From Odontesthes bonariensis (taxonomy: Eukaryota > Chordata > Actinopteri > Atheriniformes > Atherinopsidae): DNA of 64,000 nucleotides. Location: contig NC_134511.1 of the NCBI RefSeq assembly GCF_027942865.1, positions 1,698,067-1,762,066 on the forward strand, written 5' to 3'. This document shows positions 56,795 to 64,000 of this stretch, piece by piece (position 1 is the stretch's first letter; each line of letters begins with the position of its first letter). The notes beneath the pieces are model-generated. The model saw only the letters and a program-made list of their open reading frames with translations. It was not told the origin of the DNA and made no database searches. The position numbers and the translations under genes were made by a program.

Positions 56795-56925
56795 AATTAA
56801 AGTGTCTTCATGTTCAAAATGTTCCAGTAAACTGATAAATCAAATAAAAACGCCGTATCAGCGACGCCGTTAGCTCGTGCAGCTAACAGGAAGTGTTTAT
56901 ATGAAATTTAGAAAATGAAGTAAAA
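56795..56925 (+). repeat. single-unit locus of the 34-bp family
   Basis: GTGTCTTCATGTTCAAAATG (56803) is the same left flank that precedes array 1 at about 566. Here it leads into only one GTTAGCTCGTGCAGCTAACA unit, then AGGAAGTGTTTATATGAAAT. It looks like an unamplified member of the dispersed element. Confidence 0.75.
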
Positions 56926-56929
56926 CATT

Positions 56930-57537
56930 TAACAAAAAGAAGATGTTTTGGTTAAAATCTTTGATGATGATTCAGAGGATGTTTTAAGGTTAACAACCTT
57001 CTCTAGTGTTGCTGAAAATCTATTTAAAGTGTTTTTTGTACCAAAGCAGTCCATAAAACGTGGTCCCTTTAATTATATTAAATATAAAACCAGACAGTTT
57101 CCTGCTCATCTTTGGTCAGAATAATGTAGATAATGTGCTTCTTTTCTCTGGGGTTTAGTCCTCCGTTTAAGCTTCAACTGATTATTAAAATCAGCAAATC
57201 TTATCGTAGAAATTGTGTGATTGTGGCCCCTTTAGCATTTAGATCCATGGACAGAAATGATCCTCGTCAGCTTATGTTACTGAGCAGATATTTATTTTAT
57301 TACTGTATTTTATGTTAATCAAAGTAACTCTACATTCGTTTTTGTTGTACGGTATTTAACGTCTTCATGTAGCACCTCGATCATTCAGACCGATTAATTC
57401 AAAGCTTTTTTCATTCCTTCTTCTGGTGAAAAAACTACAAACGTCTTCTTCGTTGGTGCATAAAGTCTGATCAAAAGCACTCCGTGTCAGAAAAATAACT
57501 TTGGAAAAACAAAACCACTGAGACAAAAAGGAAAGCC

Positions 57538-57568
<31 letters not shown>

Positions 57569-58125
57569 GATATTAAAAATTCCCTTTGGCATTTGTCTCT
57601 TTATGGTAATATTGTTTATATGCAGTTTGTCTGATAAAGAAAGTTTAAGTACATTAACATTTATCCACAGCCACAGAACTCTTAAAAATACCAAAAAAAC
57701 AAAACCTGTTCCGTCTTAAAACGGATCAAATTTTTAGAGAAAAACCAGAAGTCTGCAAATTAAAATCCAAACAGTCTTACTTTAACATTTAGTCTATTCA
57801 CTGTTAAAATCAAATGTTTCGTGTCTCTGATTTAGAGACTATTTAAGATACATGTATACCGTGTACCTGCAGTACCCGGGTCCGCCAGCAGAGGGCGGAA
57901 TACCTGCAGTACCTTGTTCCGCCGGCAAGGGGCAGTCCACTTTAATATTAAGCCTTAAACTTTAATGTAACACTTTAAAGTAAACCTGGAACCAAATTTA
58001 GGATCAACTTTAAATTTCATTTGATATTTTACTGCAGCATCAACTTTAATTTGGACTTTATATTCATTTAAAATACTGAAACTTTGTAAATAAAAACCAA
58101 GAAAACAAGTCGTTTCATTGTCAAG
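56930..58125. other. intergenic, nothing recognised
   Basis: AT-rich, with a poly-A run at 57540-57567 and a partial duplication of GTACCTGCAGTACC..CCGCC at 57875 and 57905. No gene is seen. Confidence 0.45.
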
Positions 58126-58131
58126 GCATCT

Positions 58132-58137
58132 TTTATT
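58132..58137 (-). terminator. polyadenylation signal of the cyclophilin gene
   Basis: AATAAA in minus sense, 250 nt beyond the stop codon. The intervening 3'UTR includes a run of about 17 C (minus sense) at 58299-58315. Confidence 0.6.
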
Positions 58138-58386
58138 CTCTTGTTCATTTTTTGGATTTAACAAAAAGAAACAAAAACAAACCGTCGGGACTTTGTGGAA
58201 AAAACGTTAATGCAAAAGAAACTTTCAAAAGGCGAAGTCACAGATGCAGCAACATGGTTTCAACAGAATAGAAAATAAAAAAAAAATAACTGGGCAAAAG
58301 GGGGGGGGGGGGGGGTTCGGCTTAATCTCCATCAATAGGAATGTTGAGTAGTGGAGGGGCGGAGCCTAAGAGGGTGTGGCTACTGG

Positions 58387-58640
58387 TTAGAGCTGCCCGC
58401 AGTCGGCGATGACGACCTTGGCTTTGGGTTTTCCTGATGAGGTGCCGACGGCGTTCATCTTATTCACCACGTCCATCCCCTCGACCACGCTGCCGAACAC
58501 CACGTGTTTCCCGTTCAGCCTGCAGGCGGAGAGCAGGGATCAGGAAGCACGCCAAAAACACGCCAACAGGCTTCAATTCAACATTCACACACGAGCATTT
58601 TTAAAGACTCAAAACCAATAAAATGGCCCAATGACAGCGC

Positions 58641-58698
<58 letters not shown>

Positions 58699-60524
58699 GT
58701 TTTGTAATAGCTTTGTATATTTTTTGTTTATTCACTATTTTAATTTTATATTTATTCTATTCGCTTGTTTTTACTTTAATCGTTTACATATGTTTTACTG
58801 TATGCTGCTGCAACAATTTTCCCAAATTGGGATGAATAAAGTACTTATCTATATATCAATCTCTCATTAGAACCTGTCACGCCGTTGCCGTGGTTACGTG
58901 ACGAGCCACGCCCAGAACAAAGCAAACATTAAACCGTCGTTTCCAGACAACGGTTTTATTCTTTATCCTGAAGTCTTGGAAAACATGTCAGGTGTTAAAG
59001 ACGAGCAGCTGTGCAACTCCAGATGTTCAGTGAATATTCTACAGAAACAGCTGCTTCGTCTGCTCACGTTACAGGAACATCAGATTAAAAAAAACCAAAA
59101 AAAACACAACAACATTTTCTCTCATTAACAGCTTAAAAACTGTTGTAAATATATTTTTTTATAATTTTAAATACTTAATCTTTTCAAACTGAACCAGAAA
59201 TAATCATAAAGTACTTCTCAGACATTTAATTTGTTTTTAAAGCATTTTTTTAGGATAATTTAACCCTGATAGGAGACATTTTTCACCACTTGGGGTGTAC
59301 TTTCTCCTCTAATTTCACACTGGAAATAGTGATAATCATCATATTTGGTCCAGTTGTGCATGTTTGACTATTTTTTCGAAGTTCAAACATCAGATACAAT
59401 GCAATTTTTCATTGTGTAGAGAAAAAATAAATTTAAAAAAAAACTCCTTAATTTCTGAAAAGGGACATTTTTGTCCCCTTAAAACCACCTAAAAACATAA
59501 TATATTTTTCACAAATCTTTTATTCCACTTCAGATCATAACCACCAAGTTTAACAATTATTTTAAAAAATTAACCCTTTAGATGCCAATTTGAGAATGGG
59601 TTAATTTTTTTTAAATAATTGAAAACTTGGTAGTTATGATCAGAACTAAAGTGGAAGAAAAGATTTGAGAAAAAAATATTAACATATGTTTTTAATTCGT
59701 TTTAAAAGGGGACAAAAATGTCCCTTTTCAGAAATTAAGTTGCGTTTTAAATCAGGTTATTTAACGACATGATCAAACTGAACCTGAAATAATTATAAGA
59801 AATAATCGTCTTTTAGGATATTTAATAATTGTCTCGGTTCCTTAAATTATCCAAAAAGTTAATGATTCTTTTCACTGAAAATTGCAGAATAATAAAACTA
59901 TAACACAACCAATGCTTCCAAATTAACGAGGTCATCGCAGTGGGCGGGGCTTAACATAAGCCCTGAACACTGGACTTTGTCAAAGTGGTGAAAAATAACG
60001 TAATTTCACAGTAAAACGATCTCGTTCCTGCTTAGACATCCTCAGAAGTCGGCATGAAGCTAAATTTTTTTGTTTATTATTATTAGTTAGTAGTAGTATT
60101 TTTTTTACTAGAATTGGTATTATTGTTAATACAATCATTGTAAATATTAAAAAAAAAAATAATAATAAAATAAAAAAAAAATGTTGAGCTACTTGACTAA
60201 TTTGAATTTCCCCCATTGGGGGATGAATAAAGTATTTTTCTATTTTTATTCTATTAAAGCGTGGCTGCGGCTCTGAGCGGTGCAGCTCCGGGCCGTGTTA
60301 TTGTTTTAATATTGTTGTTTTTGCATTGTTCTTGTGTTTTACGCCTTGTATTTTGTGTTGTACAGCACTTTGTTTCAGCCACGGCTGTGTTAAAAGGCTT
60401 TATAAATAAAGTTGAGTGGGACCGTACCATGTTGTCTCGGCTGTGCAGATGAAGAACTGGGACCCGTTGGTGTTGGGGCCGGCGTTGGCCATGGACAGGA
60501 TGCCGGAGCCGGTGTGCTTCAGGG

Positions 60525-60564
<40 letters not shown>

Positions 60565-60836
60565 TCCCCCGGTTCCGTTGTGGTTGGTGAAGTCGCCGCC
60601 CTGCGTGGCAGAAACACGATGTAAAGAGCCGGTTATAAACATTCTGCTTCAGGTCAGACCCACAGAAACGGGAACCGGGGTCCATGTGGGCCGGTTACCA
60701 CGGTTACTGGACTCACCTGGCACATGAAGTCGGTGATGATGCGGTGGAAGCTGCAGCCCTTGTAGCCGAAGCCCTTGTCTCCGGTGCAGAGGGCGCGGAA
60801 GTTCTCGGCGGTCTTGGGCACCACGTCGGCGCGGAG
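58387..60836 (-). CDS. ppia: cyclophilin A-type peptidyl-prolyl isomerase (first exon outside the window)
   Basis: Catalyses cis-trans isomerisation of prolyl bonds and is the cytosolic target of cyclosporin A. Exons on the minus strand are 60717-60836, 60428-60600 and 58387-58519 (120+173+133 nt, 141 codons plus stop), starting [20 protein letters not shown] and ending VVIADCGQL. The active-site residues expected in cyclophilin A are present: HR of FHRI, FMCQ, the [12 protein letters not shown] block, W in AETTW and H of GKHVVFG. The loop usually reading IIPGFMCQ reads IITDFMCQ. The first exon (about 23 codons with VxFD...GRIxxE) is not found up to 64000, so it probably lies beyond the edge. 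A PPIF-like (mitochondrial) copy cannot be excluded without it. The first visible exon equals the summed lengths that I recall for mammalian exons 2 and 3 (31+89). Confidence 0.9.
58648..58692. repeat. (TA)n microsatellite and LINE tail in the ppia intron
   Basis: About 21 TA units, followed at 58790-58860 by a LINE 3' end (CAATTTTCCCAAATTGGGAT GAATAAAGTA). Confidence 0.85.
59110..59760. mobile_element. palindromic MITE in the ppia intron
   Basis: Arms at about 59447-59585 and 59590-59735 are inverted copies: TTTCTGAAAAGGGACATTTTTGTCCCC versus GGGGACAAAAATGTCCCTTTTCAGAAA. The upstream part (59115-59400) recurs at 61385-61640. No coding sequence. Confidence 0.75.
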
Positions 60837-60840
60837 CTGC

Positions 60841-60867
60841 AGAAAAAAAAAAAAAAAAAAAAAAAAA
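60841..60867. repeat. poly-A tract at a ppia splice acceptor
   Basis: About 25 A on the plus strand, so an equally long T tract in transcript sense directly before CTGCAG of exon 60836. It functions as the pyrimidine tract. Confidence 0.9.
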
Positions 60868-60936
60868 AGTCAGAACGCTGACGTAACCATGGCAACAGGA
60901 AACCGAAAGGCTGCGAAACCCCCTGATCAGAGAACA

Positions 60937-61836
60937 TTAGCCCTCCTGTTGTCTTAGCGGGTCAAAAGTGACCCACGACCATGTTTAGGAAAAGGAAAAA
61001 GATAGTTTAAGGTATTTTTTTCTACAGCTAAAGGGACCCCATCATTAGAAAAAGTTTATTTTTGTTTATGTTTCCATGTGGGCTGTACACCACTGGGGTA
61101 CAAAGATTGTCTTATGGGTCATTTTTGACCCGTGAATTATAAAAACATTTAAACACCAGATAAAAGTTCACTGTTTTTTCCCCTTTCAATATAATTAATT
61201 TAGAAGTAATTACTTCACATTTATATAATAGCAATAATAAACCTTTATTATGTAAAATAAAACTGAGAAAACAAGAAAACTGTTGGTCCAACTGACAGTA
61301 AAAAAAAAGAAAAGTGTAATCCTGAAAACTGGTGATTTTCTTTTTGTGTTGTGTAACAAAAAATACATGATAAAATAATAAATCAGTATTTTCTCTCATT
61401 AACAGCTAAAAAAAAATTGTTGTAAATATATTTTTTTACTATTTTAACAACTTAATCTTTTCAAACTGAATCTGAAATGATCATAAAGTACTTTTCAGAC
61501 ATTTAATTTGTTTTTAAAGCATCTTTTAGGATAATTTAACCCTGATGGGGGACATTTTTCTCCACTTGGGCTGTTCTTTCTCCTCTGATTTCACACTGGA
61601 AATAGTGATACTCATATTTGGTCCAGTTGTGCATTTTTGACTATTTTTTTTTTTTTTTCAAACACATCATATACATGATAAAAAAAAATGTATTGAATTG
61701 AGTTGAATAGATAAATAACAGGTGGTTTCATCATACAATAGATTTTGGATTTAAAATTCAATTTAGTTGCTTTATTTTGGGGCTTTGGTAGGACAAAGGG
61801 GAGTAAACAGAATGATAAGACCGCACAAAGGGTTAA
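60937..61836. mobile_element. TTAA-site element, copy 2, with an insert
   Basis: Inverted relative of 8466-9084. The left end TTAGCCCTCCTGTTGTCTTA has the TTAA edge degraded to TTAG, and the right end GACCGCACAAAGGGTTAA is intact. A block at 61385-61640 absent from copy 1 matches 59115-59400 in the ppia intron. Confidence 0.75.
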
Positions 61837-61849
61837 ACTTTACTGGACT

Positions 61850-62160
61850 CTGCTCTGTGGACAAACCCCACAGCCAAACACACCTTCAGTCAGGGGGAAA
61901 TCACCCGTCTGTCAGATAAAACGATGCCGCAGCAGACTGGACACGGATCAGGTGACGGGGCGGTCGGTGCTGTAAGGTGAGGCAGGAATGCAGCAGACGC
62001 TGTGGTGCAGTGACGCTGCAGCCCTGCCAGCAGGCGGGGAGGGAGGGGGGAGGCAGGGAGAAGGTCTGCAGCAGCAGCAGCAGCTCAGACCTCTAAACAC
62101 ACCGGGCAGCGTGAGCCAAGAGCTCCACCAGCTGATCTGTGAGCAGGCTGCGGCAAAACC
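61850..62160. other. no gene recognised
   Basis: GC-moderate sequence with CAGCAGCAGCAGCAGCTCAG (62070). The plus frame 61988-62248 shows no family resemblance and runs into the 62170 repeat. Confidence 0.4.
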
Positions 62161-62164
62161 TGCC

Positions 62165-62310
62165 GAAGATGCTGAATTCTGCTGCTCAGATGCAGAATTT
62201 TGCTGCTCAGATGCAGAGTTCTGCTGCTCAGATGCAGAGTTCTGCTGAATTCTGCTGCTCAGATGCAGAGTTCTGCTGAATTCTGCTGCTCAGATGCAGA
62301 GTTCTGCCGC
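62165..62310. repeat. 21-bp TTCTGCTGCTCAGATGCAGA minisatellite
   Basis: Six to seven imperfect units, each partly palindromic (TCTGC..GCAGA). The array resumes at 62899-62935 on the other side of the transposon at 62315-62898. Confidence 0.88.
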
Positions 62311-62314
62311 TCAT

Positions 62315-62898
62315 AGGGCTGCACGATAATGGCCAAAATGATTATTTGTTGATTTTAATGAACTGCATGACTCCATTGGTTATTTCACGGTGTCTTTGGG
62401 AGGTGGTTGGGTATGGTGATGCGCTAAAGAGGCCTGAGTTGATGTTGTGGGATGATTGGTCTTTGCGATGCATTTCTTGGTCCTCATACATTCATCGTAT
62501 TGAACTTTATGGTGTTTAAGTGGCTAAAGAGGTTCGTTGTGTTGCTTTGTGGCGCCAACACAACCGTACGGCACTCTTTGCATATCACCTTCTCTCGAGT
62601 TGCGTCACTCGCCTTGAACCCAAAATGCTTCCAATGGAGGAAAATCCGGTTCTTGGGAAAAGCTCCTCGGCCTCTGCCACGTTAGACATTTTTTGTTTTC
62701 TCTGTTAAGATTGTTTAAAGCTTATAAGACCGACTGCTACCTGTTGTGGCATGTTCGCCACGTTACTTTGTCCTCTGCAACTAGTGTCTACATCTAGAAA
62801 CTAAACTGAATGGCGCATTTTAAATATCGTTCGATCACGCGAATTTGATTGCAGGAAGCCAATATCGTTATTTAAAATTCGATATATTGTGCAGCCCT
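62315..62898. mobile_element. DNA transposon inserted in the 21-bp array
   Basis: The inverted ends are AGGGCTGCACGATAATG and ATATATTGTGCAGCCCT. Flanking bases allow a TA duplication; an 8-bp duplication was not found. It is 584 bp and has no recognisable transposase. Confidence 0.75.
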
Positions 62899-62939
62899 AG
62901 ATGCAGAATTCTGCAGCTCAGATGCAGAATCTGAGCAGG

Positions 62940-63500
62940 TTGTGACCTCAGAGCAACTCAGATAGGTTTTAGTCTGGAAGGCTGACCACATGCAGATGCT
63001 CAGACTTTCCAAAAAGCAGAATAAAAAACATCTGGAGGTGCAGATTTTAAATCAGTGCAGGAGCTGAACACATTTATAACCCTTCTAAGTTCATAACAAC
63101 TAATATATGGATTTTAGTTTACTCTTTTTTTTAATGTTTGTTTACATTCTGTTGGAGCCTTTTTACATGTTAAAGTTTTTAATGTGCATCAGTCCAACAT
63201 GGGCACATTTCCTGCTTCTCTAATCGTGTAGTTTGCCATAAAGATGAGATCTAAATAAGGTGGCGGGTTAAAGCAGCCACACCAGCTGAGGACACATATA
63301 GCAGAAGCTCCAGTTGCTCTGAGGTTTCAGGTTGTGAAACATTTCCCCGGCAGGTCCCAGGATCAGGTCGCAGGGAGCCGCCCATAATGGTGCACAGCTG
63401 CAGCACAAAATGGCTGGACCCGCAGTTGGTGCGTCAATCAGCCCAGCTTCAAGCCACTAGAACCGTATAATTTTTTTTTTTTTTTTTTTTTTTAACCCTC
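62940..63500. other. no gene recognised; poly-T at 63470-63493
   Basis: AT-rich sequence with a T24 run. No exon and no element ends seen. Confidence 0.4.
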
Positions 63501-63509
63501 AAATGAATA

Positions 63510-64000
63510 AAACCACCGGGCTCACTATCCTCCACCCGCCGCCGTGTTTCTGTCCCTGTATGCGGGCACAAAGAGCTCGGTGTACCCCTCCAGCTCGGAC
63601 ACCCCCTACATCCGCATTTTTAACCGTGCAGACAGCCCCTCCCCCTCCCGGACAGCGCGAGCACCGCGGAACGTTCCAGAACTGGTCCCGGCCGCGAGCT
63701 AGCTAACCGGTACCGTTAGCTTCAGAAGCTAATTGCTAACACGTTTACTAACGTTTCCAACCACACCGAGGTTCGAGAAAAAAAAAAATATATATATTTC
63801 GACATCGTTTGTAAACTTGTAAGCAGCCCGCGTGCCTTCCATTTTAGGTTTCCCAGGCTCGCGTGAGGGCCGCGCGACGCTCTAACAAAGAACAAGCGCG
63901 GGCACGCAGTTTTAACATTAGCATTAGCTGCGAATATAGCCACCAACGGCGCGCCTCGTGACGACGACAGGAGCCTCCGCGTGACGGCTGCCAGGGGCGG
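63510..64000. promoter_or_regulatory. CpG-rich region at the window edge
   Basis: High CpG density (CCGCGGAACGTTCC, GGCGCGCCTCGTGACGACGA) contrasts with the AT-rich flank. It could be the promoter and first exon area of the cyclophilin gene or of a divergent neighbour. On the minus strand 63511-63590 reads VSELEGYTELFVPAYRDRNT, which I do not recognise. Confidence 0.4.

Noticed and set aside
62452..62708. Plus-strand frames of 62-77 codons
   Set aside because: Inside a transposon with clear inverted ends; no conserved motif.
63503..63706. Plus frame of 67 codons in the CpG-rich end
   Set aside because: Proline-rich reading typical of GC-rich DNA; no family resemblance and no splice partner in the window.

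Overview
The window is nuclear genomic DNA of a bony fish, most likely a teleost. The evidence is multi-exon vertebrate genes with GT-AG introns, long CA, GATA, GGAT and GGAAA microsatellites, and many fish-type transposons: hAT, TTAA-site, Harbinger-like and CACTA-like DNA elements, and L1/Tx1, R2-like and L2/Rex-like LINE remnants. The species cannot be named from the sequence alone.

Four protein genes can be reconstructed exon by exon. (1) tti2 (minus, 5312 down past position 1) encodes a subunit of the TTT co-chaperone for PIKK kinases; only its 5' part is in the window. (2) slc18a1-like vesicular monoamine transporter (minus) has 16 coding exons from 38010 to 17981, summing to exactly 537 codons including the stop, and a TATA-driven non-coding first exon near 43.7 kb. 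(3) A dickkopf-family secreted Wnt modulator (plus, 52512-55568, three exons, 180 aa) keeps the N-terminal NXI motif and a complete second cysteine domain but has no first cysteine domain. It has a TATA box at 51679 and an ATG-free leader made mostly of nine 77-bp repeats. (4) A cyclophilin A-type prolyl isomerase (minus, 60836-58387) has its first exon outside the window. A possible terminal exon of an unrecognised gene lies at 44889-44988 (minus).

Layout: 1-5.4 kb tti2, with two 34-bp minisatellite arrays and a LINE with target-site duplication in its introns; 5.4-18 kb intergenic, holding transposon copies, a broken R2-like retrotransposon and a 3-kb CA/GGTAAAC array; 18-43.7 kb slc18a1, whose introns carry most of the arrays and a four-level nested transposon stack; 43.7-51.6 kb mostly mobile elements; 51.6-55.6 kb the dickkopf-like gene; 55.6-58.1 kb sparse; 58.1-60.9 kb the cyclophilin; 60.9-64 kb transposons and a CpG-rich end.

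The genes do not form a pathway or operon. They are ordinary neighbours separated and stretched by repeats. Most long open frames here (12.3-15.6, 18.2-19.7, 21.1-22.3, 35.0-35.9 kb) come from tandem repeats with no stops and are not genes. Family and motif calls are from memory of the families; no database search was possible.
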